Source of the DNA: Anniella stebbinsi
Lineage: Eukaryota > Chordata > Lepidosauria > Squamata > Anniellidae
Direction of reading: 5' to 3'
DNA length: 64,000 bases
Assembly (NCBI GenBank): GCA_029215795.1
Contig: JARDYH010000004.1
Location: 203,030,017-203,094,016 of the forward strand
The notes beneath the pieces were generated by a model. It was not told the origin of the DNA. It searched no databases and saw only the letters and a list, made by a program, of their open reading frames with translations. Position 1 is the first letter of the stretch. Each line of letters starts with the position of its first letter. Shown here piece by piece: positions 1 through 11,645 of the stretch. The position numbers and the translations under genes were made by a program.

Positions 1-118
1 ATATTGCTACTTACAGAAAATTCCAAAGTTAGATAAATATTGTTAGATATTTATTTGTTTCTCTCTTGAATGATTGCAATGTACTTCTCATTTTGATTAG
101 TGAAATCTGAGGCATGAT

Positions 119-406
119 ATGGCCATATGTCCTACTTTAAAGAGGAGAGTCCTCTATTTGAACGGATGTCAGAGGACAGCCCTTTATTTGAAGGTGTCCT
201 CTAGTTGAAGGGGTGTCCAGTCTGTTTTAAAACCAAAGACCCTTAAGGAGAAAAGTAGGGGCCTTGAAGCAGCCCATTTTTCCTGGGGCTGCCCCTACCT
301 GCTCGCGGAGAGGCCACATGACGCACAGAGCATCTCGCAAGCAGGCAGGGGCCTCCATTTTCCCGGGAATTTAGGAAACATTTTTATCCCAATTTTATCC
401 CGTTCT
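119..406. repeat. Dispersed repeat, left part (matched at 38.2 kb)
   Basis: The segment with 'gtcctactttaaagagga', 'tatttgaaggtgtcctct' and 'ccttaaggagaaaagtaggg' is matched by a diverged copy at 38213-38490, which also continues into the sequence found here at 821-906. The family is therefore dispersed and this copy is split by the MITE at 407-820. No coding capacity was seen and the class is unknown to me. Confidence 0.6.
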
Positions 407-820
407 TGGGACAACGGCAAGATGGGCGGCTGATGTGGCCGCCCATCCCAGCACAGCTGTGCTTACTCACGAGTAAGTACAGCTGCACCGATGGCCTCAG
501 AGCTGCACCAATGGCCTCGGAGCTGCACCGAGTGGCTCTAAGGCCATCAGGATTGGGGAGGGGACCAGATTTTGCCACCCCAGGATGGCAGGGGGAGTGG
601 GCCCGATCGCGTGCAGGGATTTTTTTATACTTACAGTTGCGGAGGAGCGCTCGTGTACTCTTCCATGGATCTTTGAAAAAAATGGCCGCCGTGACTTGCG
701 ACGGCCTGGGAGAAGCCCGGGCCGTCACATTCCTGATGCGGCTTCAGCGTGCCTAACCCAGCGTGGCTACTTCTGGGTTTGCCCGCTTCCTGCCCTTCCC
801 CCCATGGTGCAGAAAGGGCC
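407..820. mobile_element. PIF/Harbinger-like MITE relic, one end missing
   Basis: The right end, GGTGCAGAAAGGGCC, matches the right ends of the elements at 26001-26520 and 52945-53500. The interior 'gatgtggccgcccatcc' followed by 'cttactcacgagtaagt' aligns with the same part of the 53-kb copy. The matching left terminus (GGCCYTTTCTACACC) is absent, so this copy is truncated or rearranged. It interrupts the repeat at 119-406/821-906. It is GC-rich relative to its flanks. Open frames up to 116 codons here are incidental. Assignment to PIF/Harbinger rests on the 3-bp duplications of the other two copies. Confidence 0.6.
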
Positions 821-906
821 TGAGTAGGTACAGGTGAGATTCATTTCTATTTAAATTACAGTAATTATTCCTAATGTGCACCTATGCATTTAAATTAGCC
901 TATACA
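821..906. repeat. Dispersed repeat, right part
   Basis: Continuation of the repeat at 119-406 after the MITE. 'tatttaaattacagtaatta' followed by a TTTAAATTAGC stretch matches 38430-38490. Confidence 0.55.
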
Positions 907-1093
907 CAATTTATGCGAGCCTGGGTCCTCTTTGTTATGCATTTCCTCATTTTTGGTAATGGGTAAGTAGCCACACTAATCTGAGCTAGTTGATCCCTTC
1001 TTACATGCCGTGACTCTGAGTCACAGCAGCAGTATGGTGGGAAAGTGTGTGTGTGTATGTGGGAGGAAGGGTGGAATCTGACTCCACAGGAAC

Positions 1094-1287
1094 TCCTCAC
1101 TAGGTGGGTTCACATAACACACTAACCCACCCAGTGTGGGTTGTTGTTAATCTATGGGTTATCATGTCATCTGAACGCAGCACTTTTCCCACAACATGGA
1201 TTATCGTGTTATCAGCAGTGTTTTTCCTGCAGGGTTGGTTATCGTGTTGTCTGAACGCAGTCCCATTTTCCACAGGGTGCCGCTGAG
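1094..1287. mobile_element. Fragment of a MITE with GTTATCRTGTTGTCTGAAC motifs
   Basis: GGTTATC(A/G)TG(T)T(A/G)TCTGAACGCAG-like motifs occur twice here (near 1158 and 1238), with a half-copy between them. The same vocabulary (wtatcrtgttgtgtg, cccactgttg) appears in the MITE split by the large element at 11.65 kb. Non-autonomous, no coding capacity. Confidence 0.5.
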
Positions 1288-1289
1288 GG

Positions 1290-1760
1290 CCAAATGGAAC
1301 ATCTGATGTGCTTGAGAAAAAACAAGAAATTGCTGGGGCAGCAGGGCAGGGGAGGAAAGAGAAGCATCTGCCTAAGAGGTTTGAAAAGTATGGGGAGAAG
1401 AGAGCAGGCTCAACCAAAAAGGAACAAACACAAGCCCAGGGCAGAGAGAAAAAAGAGGAGGCTTCTAAGGCCTAGAGAAGGGTCAGGGGTCAGTCAGTAT
1501 TGCATCCCTTTGGATAATCATGGCCACTGTGCAGGAGTGAAATCTAGAATATGTGGCCTTCTCCCTCTTTCTTCTCTACCCGTGCTCTGCAGATCTCACC
1601 TAGGAAGGGAGGATTAATCTTTTCCCTCTAAGGCCTTTTCCTTGAGCATTGCAGGAGCCAGGGATTAACCTTCCCCAGGTCTTTTACCCATGTTCAACGT
1701 GCTTCACCCAGGAAAAGGGGGATTAATTTGTTCCCTCCAAGGGCCTTTTTCTCTTATCAA
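1290..1760. other. Unassigned; degenerate ~55-bp tandem repeat at its right end
   Basis: A purine-rich stretch (1310-1470) is followed by three diverged copies of a motif built on 'ggattaay ... ttccc ... aggcctttt' near 1609, 1658 and 1723. No element could be named. Confidence 0.35.
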
Positions 1761-3009
1761 ACAGAGGTTGAAAGATGTAAAACCCTACCTCAAAATTAGC
1801 TGTAATACATAAGTATAATATTTATATTTATATTATTAATTCCAGTGATACTAAATGTGTGCAAGTTGTGTGGATCTTGTGGATCTCAAAGTTGTGAAGA
1901 TTGTAGTCTTTGGCTCAGAGGGCCTGAAACTTTGGCCACCCCTGACTCATTTATTGTTTTTTTGATATCAGTATGGCTACAATTATATATAATCAACCAT
2001 ATAATCCATACTGTCTCTGTTTATTTTTAAAGCAAATACTTTCATCATAATATGTCATTGTTTTCTCCAAACATTGCAAGATGAAATACTGAAATAATTG
2101 TTTGTCTTCAGATGTAAAACATTTGATCAGCTCTAGATTATTCATTCAACCTCTGGTGCTTTATTCACTAAAATGTTACTCTGGAAAGTAATGCAAGATG
2201 AGAATTAGAGTTCCGATGAATTTTAAAAACTTACAGTGTGATTAAACAACCCATAAAAATGCATAATTCAAATTCTTGCATTTTTCCTTACTTTATGCAT
2301 GTTAGCTGCACTAAATATAAACTGCTTGAAATGATTGTCCTTGCATAATGGAGACTTATTTTAGTAACCATGATCTTAATGCAGTAATTTGTTGGTCTGG
2401 TCAAGGAACTAAATTAATTTAAGTTCTCCATGATGAGGAAAACATCAGGAAAATGTGTATAGGAATACTTGTTTAATTTCCTCCTTGCCTCTACGCCTAC
2501 TTGGGAAAAATATGAAGGATTGTCTGGGAAAACTATTAATCATAATGACCCTGTTAAAGTATTCCCCCCACTCATTTAGAGGTCAGGGTACTAATTCATC
2601 AGCAGTCATTCGGGTCAATAAATGGGTCACATATCCACCTCTGATTGACTACTGATTCACTGTGTTCGTTGTCATTGGATTAACAACAGCTGACTCTTTT
2701 GGTAAATATAGGAAATGTGGCAAATACATACAGATGAGCAAAGATTAGACATGGAAGGAACTTGTGGGTGGAGTTGGGATTTGCTGCCAAAGTCCAAATA
2801 TAACTATTTCCAATGAATTAGTATTCATTTTGCCATAATTTGTATATTTATTCTAGAAACGTACCCAGATTTGGATTCTTTTAGTAACAGTAAGTTCACA
2901 GGCTACGACCTTAATGGTAATACATATTTTAGAGGTGTGGGTGTTTTTGTTTGTTTTTACAAATGCTCTAATGTTTTAATATGCAAGTATCATGCATTCC
3001 TATTTAAAC
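1761..3009. other. AT-rich DNA, nothing recognised
   Basis: No repeat family, RNA gene or coding exon recognised. The longest open frames are about 60-66 codons, as expected by chance. Confidence 0.5.
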
Positions 3010-3100
3010 TGAAAGCCTATCTACACTGCACCTTGGAACGTTTTAAATAGTATTTTAAAACGTTCCAAATAGGTGTGTTCTAAAACGTCTTAGGCCACAT
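3010..3100. repeat. Small palindrome, MITE remnant
   Basis: Arms GGAACGTTTTAAA and TTTAAAACGTTCC around a 5-6-base spacer (about 3036-3067) form a near-perfect hairpin. The flank 'ctatctacactgc' resembles the terminus of the MITE at 33076-33201. Confidence 0.5.
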
Positions 3101-3261
3101 TAAGGAGTACTCACGTTACAGGAGAAAAATTCTTTAGTCTTCAAAGCGGTGTGTGCGGTCTCACACACTCTTCTGTCTGTCTCTTTCTGTTTTTTTTTAA
3201 AAAAAAGAGGGTTCAGAAGAGATTGGTGTGTACAGTTAATTTCACATCAATAAAAACTTAT

Positions 3262-3465
3262 TTATTACTTTTAAATGTTTAATTTATTTGTATTTATTAT
3301 TTATTTGTATTTATTAATTTGTAAATGCCCTTCAATTTATGTAGAATTTCAGGGCAGTGTACAACCAATTAAATTACAGCACAGATACATAGTGAAATAT
3401 TTAAAATTATAACAATTAGGAGAATAAGATTGTTTTGGCCTGGTGCTAAAAATCCTATCATTATG
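3262..3465 (-). repeat. AT-rich LINE-type tail remnant
   Basis: Runs of TTTATT followed by 'cagggcagtgtacaacca' resemble the reversed L2-type 3' end seen elsewhere here. Very diverged. Confidence 0.35.
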
Positions 3466-3830
3466 TGTGTATTTATTTATTTACAAGATTAGTATACTAC
3501 TCCACACCTAAGAAAGATTCTGAAGCAGTGAAAATAAGGTTAAAACAATAAAGAGATTAAAAGATTAAAACACCATATTAAAATTGTTCTTTTAAATACA
3601 GAATACTCATAAAATACGAATAAAAACTGTGGCTGGTCAATTGAGAAATGCTTCCTGGAATAGGACTGTTTTCAGGAGGCACCAGAAGAAACACAGTGTT
3701 GGTGCCTGTTTGACCTCCAGGGGCCACCACACTGAACGTTCTTCTCCAGGTAAGACTCCAGTCAGGCCACAGGTTCATGTGGAACCACCAGGATCATCCC
3801 TGGTGGTTTTAACTTTAACTCCCAATACTA
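3466..3830 (-). mobile_element. L2 LINE 3' end (reversed)
   Basis: On the minus strand the 3' tail lies at the left (reversed TTTA repeats), preceded by 'cctgaaaacagtcc' and 'ccaggaagcatttctcaat'. This block recurs, with the same order and spacing, at 19205-19440 and 27375-27700. In those copies the adjoining sequence encodes the L2 ORF2 C-terminus (LKTTLFQEAFLSHH-like). 5'-truncated and diverged. Confidence 0.65.
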
Positions 3831-3959
3831 ACTAGTATAAGCCAATATTATTACAGAAGGGGGTTGTGAGTGACTTGCCTAAGACCATTCAGAGTGATTG
3901 TGGTTGGGTGGATATTTGAACCAAGGAGTTCAAATATCCAGCAGTTAATGACTGGATTA

Positions 3960-4420
3960 AAGCATGATGCAAAATTACAGTTTAGGTTAACCATGGTTAA
4001 GAACTAACACCATGGGTTGAGCTGCTTCTTCTCTTTTGTTTCCCAAATGAGCACTCAGCTTCATAAGTTCACTCCCATTTCCATTGTGCAGCTGCATCTC
4101 CAGGTGAAGCAATTCTCATTGCCATAGTTCAGCATTGCTCTTAAAGTGGAGCAATGGCCCTAACTGTGGTGTATCAACAGTCCATGATGTAATGGCAAAC
4201 CAAAGTTAGCACAAACTGGAATCGATGGCCTTATAGGCCCCTTCCAACTCTACTATTCTATGATTCAAACTTTGGCTTGCATACTTGAAACTGTGGGTTC
4301 AGATCATGGTTTGTTGGCCCCAATCAACTAATGATTTGCACACAGGTTCATGTTCAAACAAACCATGGGTTAGCTAAAAAAAGCCATGGCTTTGCTTTTT
4401 GTCTGAATTCAACCATGAAC
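3960..4420. mobile_element. MITE with 'aaccatgg' repeats, carrying a CR1 tail
   Basis: 'ggttaaccatggtta', 'aaccatgggttagc' and 'gtgggttcagatcatggttt' are the vocabulary of the MITE fragments at 23100-23210, 26725-27125 and 62990-63105. Ends were not resolved exactly. Confidence 0.45.
4214..4268 (+). mobile_element. CR1 LINE 3' terminus, nested
   Basis: 'gatggccttataggcccc', 'ttccaactctactattc' and 'tatgattc' are the typical CR1 3' end with its ATTCTATG-like tail. The copy is only tens of bases long and lies within the MITE at 3960-4420. Confidence 0.7.
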
Positions 4421-4689
4421 TAGTTATTGCACCACTTATCGTACCAGTTATTGTACACCGGTACTGGAGGAAAACTAATATGTGGTCCATAAATGCTACT
4501 CACTGTCCATTATATAGATGTGGCATAAAATAAATATTCTGTAATATTTGTTAGATGTGTTTTAGAGCCACTGAATATCTAGTATCCTCTTTAAAACAAA
4601 TGAGTCATGGTGAGTTTATTGTTTATTTAAATTGTATTTAGTTGTTTACATTGTTTTAATTTTTCTATGTTAACATTTTTAGACTGTTT

Positions 4690-4768
4690 GTATTATGTTG
4701 TATTTTGTATTTTTATGAGGGTGGTATAGAAATTAATTAAATAATAATAATAATAATGGTAATATTTT
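4690..4768 (+). repeat. LINE-type 3' tail with (ATA)n
   Basis: 'atgagggtggtatagaaatt' leading into 'aattaaataataataata' is the usual end of L2-type elements grading into a simple repeat. Confidence 0.45.
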
Positions 4769-5885
4769 GATATCACAGATAGGGGTTAAGGCTAAGATAT
4801 AGCTTATACTTGCATAGGGCCACATACAGGTGGAGGGTTCCAGTTCACACCTCAGCCTTTTAACCACAACACCACTATAGCAATTTTCAAGAGCTTTTTG
4901 ACAAAGGCAATGTAGAAAGAGGATTTTCTTTTTTATAGCAACTTATCCTGTCTACTGTGTATTAGGGAAAAATACACATCTAGGGATTTTTACCCCCACA
5001 CCTCTGAGACACAAAGCCACACTCATTTTACACCTTCTGACTCAGGGCATGTGGATAGAAAAAGAGCATTGCAAGGAAAGATTTACAAAGGCATGCAGTG
5101 AAAGGTGGCCTCACAAGGGCACAATGTTGCCCAGGTTTTTTTTCCAGCCCAACAGGTGGCTTGTCAACATACCATAACTGTAATTTTATATGGAGGTATT
5201 TAGAAGCTTTAGTACACAGGCTACAGCATTTCAATTATGTCCATGCCTTTGATACTACACTACAGTGTCGGGAATGGAACGGCATTATTTAAACATGGCG
5301 TGTCAGTGTTGGCCACATGGGTTTGTACTTGGTTCCAGCTTGATACTTACTTGTGTCAAATGCATGCATGTAACAAGAAGCCATACCAGAAATGCTTAGA
5401 TTGATTTTGATTTGTGGATAATCTAGGTAAGCAGAAACGATTATAGCAAAAACACATTCTAAAGAATGCATGCACTAGCAATAATGATCTTGTAGTTTCA
5501 TTTTTTTTTTCAAAAAACACATCTTTTTATTTAAACTCCAAAGGGTTATGGTTGATGGATCTATGCTTATAGTTCTTACTTAGATCATACAAGCTATATG
5601 TCAGTTTCCTATGGCGATGTACTCTCTTCTACTCATCAGTTTCCAACCCTCATCAGGACTGGAAAACTAGCCTCTTCACCATTTTTGGAAGTTCTGAGTA
5701 ATGAGGATATATAAGAAAGTGTCCATTCTGGTTCAATCCACTGCTTTTAATAAGTCTAGCTCCAGAAATTTTAACAGATTACTCCCAAACTCAAGTAGTG
5801 AGGAATTATACACAAACTTTGAAATAGATGTGAAGTTTATTTACAATAAGGAAAGGGATTTCAAGGGATTGTCCAGTGAAGAGAT
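4769..5885. other. Nothing recognised
   Basis: AT-rich sequence with a poly-T run near 5500-5520. No gene, RNA or repeat family identified. Confidence 0.5.
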
Positions 5886-5889
5886 GTAG

Positions 5890-6060
5890 CTCAGGGCCAA
5901 ACTAGATGTGATGCTAATTCATTTTTGCATTTAACATGCAGGTTTTAAAGAATGCAAGCAGCATCAGCTGTGTGGGGGGCGGGCTGATAACTATTGGTAT
6001 TGCAGCAGGCGTTGAATGGGACTGAACCCTTCCCTCTCCTGCTGTGGTCCTGAAGAAACC
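5890..6060. mobile_element. MITE fragment starting 'agggccaaactagatgtga'
   Basis: The start resembles 31709-31735 (agggccaaattacatgtga) and 32362-32390 (agggcaaaccacatgat), indicating a dispersed terminus. No matching inverted end was found nearby. Confidence 0.35.
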
Positions 6061-6154
6061 AAGATCGGACATATTAGGTGGTGGTGGTGAATATGGTGAA
6101 ATCCCACATTGTCGACCCCTGGAGACCCATACAAGTATCTATAGACAATATTGA

Positions 6155-6405
6155 CCTACAACATAAGAAGAGCCATGCTATCTAGTTCAGCATTCTATCT
6201 AGTCCAGCATTCTATTCACACATTAGCCAACCAGCTACCTGTGTGACGTCCACAAATAGGACATGTGTGCAACAGTGCCTTCCAACTTGTGTTCCCAGCA
6301 ACTGGTATATAGGAGCATAATACTGTCTCTGGCACTCGATACTTGCTTGATAACCGTGATGGATCAGTGGTCTGACAGTATAAGGCAGTTTCCTATCTCC
6401 CTTTT
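6155..6405 (-). mobile_element. CR1 3' end (reversed), running into SINE-like tail
   Basis: Reverse complement of the CR1 end seen at 56266-56735: 'gaagagccatgct', 'tctagtccagcattct', 'agccaaccagct', 'cccagcaactggt'. The right edge, 'gatggatcagtggtctgac' plus 'gtataaggcagtttcctat', matches the 3' part of the tRNA-derived SINE. The phrase 'tctagtccagcattcta' is duplicated in tandem near 6181-6213. Confidence 0.7.
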
Positions 6406-6409
6406 ACTT

Positions 6410-7945
6410 TAACTTAACCATGTCATTTTGGAATTTTTTATAATTTACCAGGCAAATTCACTCCAGTTTCCTCTTTGAATGTAGTGAAATATAATCTGAA
6501 ATAACAGGCTGTGGCCCAATTTTCTTAAGGATTATCTTTGCAACTCCACAAGATATTCTTCTTTCCTTCTAAACATTTATAATTTTCACTGGATAGTTCC
6601 TTTAAAGCTATGTACTTCAATACTTAGTGAAATCACACAATTTTCTAATACTATGAATTTCTGACAGTTTTCCAATAATTCTTTTTTATCAAGTCCAAAA
6701 AAGCACATTGCTGGTAGCAAATCTACAACCAGAAAACCTAGTAATTTGTGTTAAAATGTCATTTTATGTACAGTTATGTTCTTTTGACTGGTTCACATTA
6801 GTGTTGTTTCATTTATTAAATGTATGTCTTTTGGTGGAGGGCATTCCTGTATACATTGGTAAATAATTGGAGAATCTAGCGTTCTGCACACTTCTGGCTA
6901 GAGGAGAAATGACTGCCCTTTCCATGTTTATTCAGTAGTAAAACCTATTTTGTTCAATGGGACATATTCTGAAGAGAGTGTGTGTAGGATTGTAGCCATA
7001 ATCTAGAGCATTACCATACTACATTCCCAGCATAAAACAAGCTAATTTTGTGTTGGCTTGAGGGTGTACGAGTAGAAGATTGGCAGTAATTGAACTCCAG
7101 ATAAAAGCATATGCAATCAGCCTGAACATGCTGTCTATTTGCCTCTGGGCAAAACTTTTTGACCACAGATCATAGTTACTTGGTAGGAAGTGAAATTTTA
7201 GATCAACTGTTATGGAAGACATGTCAAAAGCAATCTAATCAGACCCAGAAGCGAGTTTCTAATGTGTAGCATGATTACTTGTTGTGTTGAGTGGGATTCT
7301 ATGTCTTTGAAATGGGGAAAATATCTTGCACCCTGAGCCTAAACACATTTATTTAGAAACTCGCTGCTTCAAGCATGACCTAAGTGTGCAAAAGGATGCC
7401 ACGTGCTGCAATTTAAAGATTTGGATGGTGGTTGCATAGGGTATAGTTCTGATGTGGCCTATACCCTACAAGGACAATTATGAGAGACTTGCAGACCAAA
7501 CAAAAGGAAAAGTTGTACACGCACATACACATAGTGCATTTGATTTTTGCAGATAAACTCAGAAACGCTTTACTGGTTTTACCTAATTATTTCTTTTATA
7601 ACTTATGAAACATTTTTAATGTACCATTGCATTCAGTCTCATTCTAGAAAGCCTAATTCAAAAGCTGATTTTCAAAAGGTCATTAGCTTTTATCCAGAAG
7701 AAACAAAGGCCTTTAGAAAATTCTTCCAGCTTTTACTTTCACTTGACACCTACACAGTAGGTCAGCTTTTGTCCCAGAGAACCATATCTAAATGGTTCCT
7801 TTTATGCATTTCTAATTGCCTTGCTTTCTGAAGAGGGTCAAACAGAAGCTCCTCTCTTTGGACTAGTGGGCGGTGTGAGCTCTGCCCTGCCTCTTGAGGT
7901 ACAGATGGCACTGAGTTCGAAGCCTTTTTAGACACAATTTTCATA
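6410..7945. other. Mostly unassigned; short CCCATTGAA-type repeat at 6925-7000
   Basis: The one recognisable item is 'caatgggacatattctgaag' plus 'taggattgtagcc' at about 6955-6997, a short dispersed repeat also seen near 17070, 24605 and 45610. The rest looks single-copy, without coding signal. Confidence 0.45.
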
Positions 7946-7951
7946 AATACA

Positions 7952-8092
7952 CTGGATAGTATCCAATGTTAGTTTTACATAGAGTAAACCCATTGAAATG
8001 AATGGGAAATAAGTTAGTTGTGACTACCATAAGTCTCATTCATTTCAATGGGTCTTTTCTATGTAGAAATAACATTGGATACTATCCTCTGA
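7952..8092. mobile_element. Short fold-back MITE
   Basis: The left arm 'ggatagtatccaatgtta' is inverted at the right end as 'taacattggatactatcc'. The arms continue inwards through 'acatagagtaaacccattga' against 'tcaatgggtcttttctatgt', so almost the whole 141 bp can fold. No clear target duplication was seen. Confidence 0.75.
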
Positions 8093-8387
8093 CCCTGCCA
8101 GTACACAGTTTAAACTAATTCAAACAAGTTTATTGTTCCACTGAAATCCTGCTTTCCGAATTGAAGACCAAGTGCAACTGGGACTTGCCTCACTCTCAGG
8201 AAAGTAAAATTGTTATTTTGCTAGATTTCAGGGCAACACACCCACCCCTGAAATTTAGTGAATATGTGTCCAAAGGCACTCCAATTACTAGGAAAGTTGG
8301 AAGTTGAATTTGCCGAGAGCTAGTAAAACTCATATAAGTAATGAAGCTCAAGCTTCTTTACATATTGCAAATATGCATATGCTTACA

Positions 8388-8453
8388 TAGGGCAGTGTGG
8401 ACTCGATGGCCTTAAAGGCTCCTTCCAACTCTACTATTCTACAATTCTATGAA
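8388..8453 (+). mobile_element. CR1 LINE 3' terminus
   Basis: 'tggactcgatggccttaaa', 'ttccaactctactattc' and 'tacaattctatga' are a CR1 3' end with its octamer-like tail. Nothing 5' of it remains. Confidence 0.75.
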
Positions 8454-10340
8454 ACTGACACTTCTGTTAATGCAAATTACAGTGTGCTAGGGTAAGCAAC
8501 CTCTTGAGCAATGTCGATAGCATTTGCTGGTGCATCAGGTTTCCCCAGAAAACACATAATGCCAGCAAACATTATTGGCATTTTGCTAGAGATTGTTTAT
8601 ATTAGTGCAACATCATTTATGTTAGTAGTAGTGTTGATTTGGATACTGCCCATACAATGTAATCATATTTGTCTTAACCAATTTATTGGTTAAGAAGTAA
8701 TTTGCTCTGAGATCAGTCCTGTAAGATCTAGTGACTGTAATGTTGCTTGTTTTATGTCAGAAATCCTGTCTGTTGTTTAGTAAGGATAAGACTGATATGG
8801 ACAAATGATTCAAGGGCTTTAACCAATGAACTGATTTTGCATTTCATTGTCTAGACAAAAATCCACAGTCGTATGCTAAGGATCCATAAGACTACTAATG
8901 ATTACAAATTGCATGTCCAATACCAATAATTTAAGTCAAGTTAGTATGTGTTTGTTTTTAATTTGCAGATGACTAGAAATAAAATTTTAAAATCCTGGAA
9001 ATGTTGTGGGCATAAAATTCTTCACCTATACCCAAGACTAAATTTCAAGTGGGAGCAAAGCATAGGAATAGTTGGGAAGAACTAATAATGGTGATCCAAG
9101 ACAGATGACAAATGCATAATAATGGCACACTAGACTCTTACATTTACAATACATTTATATTAATGCAGTGGTGTGGAAAGTGGAATCACATTACTATTAT
9201 GGTAGAGCAGTGGTTACAGCAGGGCTTTAGTATGATTATTCAAGATTCCCATTGGAAAGAGTTTACCACTTTTTTAAATACACTGCAGAAATTCAGAACC
9301 TGTTCAGAAGACATGATAAGACCAGTAGACATCACTAGATTTAGACAAATTTAGAAAGTGGATAGGATGACCTGAAAATAGAATAACCTTTGTTACCACA
9401 ATCCTTAAATTACTTATACTGGAGTAGTCCCATGGGCTTCAGTAGGAACTTCTTTGGAATATGACTTACGTTTGACGTGGAATGACTTGTTTTATTCACA
9501 TAAATTCATGTTCCATTAATTTAAAGAACAGCAAGTGATTTATGTTATCTAAAACACAGTGATAAACAGGGTTTGGAATGCATACTGTCTTTTCCTTGTA
9601 GAAGGTTAGCTGTGAAAGTTGGTCAGGCTGTACAGAATCTCTCCCATTTACATTGGACTATCTTGATTTCATTGTATAAAGAGAACACTACTTTATTCAA
9701 GAAAGGGCTTTTTTCTTATTCTAGTATACATTTTGAACAAGTTTGGCTCCCCCCCTCTAGCAAACTTTATCCACATCTCATGGGACTAAATGGGCTGAAA
9801 TCCAAGTGCACTAATTTAACTAGGTTATGGATTAGCCATCTGTCATGTAACTTTCTCAGAAATTTTAAATGTTGCTACCTTAATTGCCTTGCTTTTCCTA
9901 AATGGTACTCTGTTTTCCACAGTGATTTTGGGGGGTCCTTGTCTACACTCTTTGGGTTTGTTTGTTTGTTTGTTTTATTAGTGTTATCACTATTTGCCAA
10001 TTTTTATATCTAATTTAAGGGCATCCCTGTCAGGTTTGCTGAGCCATGAGGGTGGGGGCACTTGACCTCCCTGTTCACCCAATTCTTGTTGCGGTACTGC
10101 AAATGAAGCAAGAGCCAGCAGGACAACTGAGTACCAGAAGTGAAAGGGCACCCAGTGGCTCCTACGACATCACACATATTAACTGCCTTTTATATAAAAG
10201 ATATTACGTAATAAAGACAGAAGAAATTATATTCTGCCCTAGAACTGAAACTAGGCCTTGCCAAGCCTAGAAGTCAAATATGAAGACATTCCAATTAATT
10301 TGGAAATGAACTTAATATAGAATGACAGTGTGGTGCCATT
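8454..10340. other. Nothing recognised
   Basis: AT-rich DNA. A 146-codon frame at 9573-10013 has no recognisable domain, and one of that size is expected by chance here. A short CCCAT-type repeat ('agtcccatgggcttcagtag') lies at 9425. Confidence 0.45.
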
Positions 10341-10344
10341 AGAG

Positions 10345-10531
10345 AGAGAGCCGGTGTGGTTATTGGACTAGGTTCCTGCCATGACGTTCACTGGGTGACT
10401 TTGGGCAGTCACTGACTCTCCGCTTAACCTGTTGTACAGGGTTGTTGTTAGAATAAAAAGGAGAGGAAGAGAATGATAATGTATACTTCCTTGGGCTCCT
10501 CGGGAGGGGGAATATCATATAAATAAATAAA
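10345..10531 (+). mobile_element. MIR-like, tRNA-derived SINE
   Basis: Diagnostic core: 'gggtgactttgggcagtcac' followed by 'tctccgcttaacctgttg', 'cagggttgttgttagaat' and an 'aaataaataaatg' tail. The 5' part ('gagagccggtgtggttattg') corresponds to the A-box side of such SINEs but is degraded. Reversed relatives: 28465-28615. Confidence 0.75.
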
Positions 10532-10939
10532 TGCTATCATTAACATTATACGTGTGTTTTGGGAGCCACTTCACTATCCTGGCCAACAGAACTAGTCAGA
10601 AAATATGCAACTACACCAAATGAGTGTTTGAAATAGCTCAGATCAACCTATAAACCATAGTAATTATGTAGCATCCAGCTGCCCTTCTTCCTTTTCTTTA
10701 CTCCAAAGTAAGCATTTGGTGGTCCCAATTTGGAGGGGGGCAGGGGCATGCTTTACTTTGGAGTAGTAAAAAACCCACCAAGAGGGGCAACTGCATGCCA
10801 TGTAATTAACGTAACACATAGTTTGCCGAATGAGAGAGGCACGCAGAAAGAAAGATGTTCCTTTCCTTAGGGTACTGAGGGTAGGAAATAAAGAAAGGCT
10901 TTTTCTGGGGGAATTAAGCTTCTAAACTCAAGTTGAGCC

Positions 10940-11036
10940 TTCTCCAACCTGGTGTTTTCCAGATGTTTTGGACTACAATCCCCATAATCCCCAGCCATTG
11001 GCCCTGCTGGCTGGGGCTGATGAGAGTTGTAACCCC
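10940..11036. repeat. Dispersed palindromic repeat ('gttttggactacaatccc')
   Basis: 'ctccaacctggtgttttcc', 'agatgttttggactacaat' and 'ctggggctgatgagagttg' form a partly self-complementary unit. The same unit, interrupted by a MITE, is at 60835-61015. Followed by a poly-C/poly-A run. Confidence 0.6.
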
Positions 11037-11329
11037 CCCCCCCCCAAAAAAAATTGGAGGACACCCAATTGGTGTCTTCCTACTTAGGCGTAATTACGAA
11101 TTAAGGCCTCTCTGCTAGCTCTTCTTATTTCCTGACCTAGCCTAGTTGTGTTTGGTATTTACTTTAAATTTTCCTTCCTTCTTTGCTTATTCTTGTTATT
11201 GGTTTTTGTGAGGAGGTACTTATACTTTCCAACATGCTGCTGAGGATGGAAGTCTTATGGGGTGGACTGGAAAATGTGTTGGGGACACCGGCAAGTGTGG
11301 TTCTGCTTCTCTCTCCATTTATTTCTCTC

Positions 11330-11480
11330 TCCATTTATTTATTCATTTCTATACTGCCCAATAGCTGAAGCTCTCTGGGTAGTTCACAAAAACTAAAACC
11401 ATAAGGTAAGTGTAAAATATAAAATATGAAAGCTTAAAATCACAATATAAAAGTACATGTGTATGGTATACATATGGCAA
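11330..11480 (-). repeat. L2-type 3' tail (reversed)
   Basis: 'ttatttattcatttctatac' then 'tgcccaatagctgaagctct' and 'ctgggtagttcac' is the reversed terminal consensus also present at 59690-59870 and 63898-64000. Confidence 0.65.
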
Positions 11481-11496
11481 ACTAATGAGTGAACAG

Positions 11497-11645
11497 TATA
11501 TGACTAGATTCGGACAACATGATAACCAACAGTGGTATAAATAATCAACGGTTTGTTATTTAACCCACCATGGGCTATCGTGTTGTGTGGCGGGTGTTTT
11601 TTTAACCAACACTTGGTTATTTGGCTGAAATAACCAGCGTAAAAA
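11497..11645. mobile_element. Host MITE, left part, interrupted at 11.646 kb
   Basis: 'cggacaacatgataaccaac', 'accatgggctatcgtgttg' and 'aaccaacacttggttat' belong to the same MITE vocabulary as 1094-1287. Sequence resumes at 13944 beyond the inserted element. Its last eight bases, GTAAAAAC, are repeated at the other side. Confidence 0.6.

Noticed and set aside
9573..10013. 146-codon open frame
   Set aside because: No recognisable domain, AT-rich biased composition; one or two frames of this length are expected by chance in 64 kb read in six frames.
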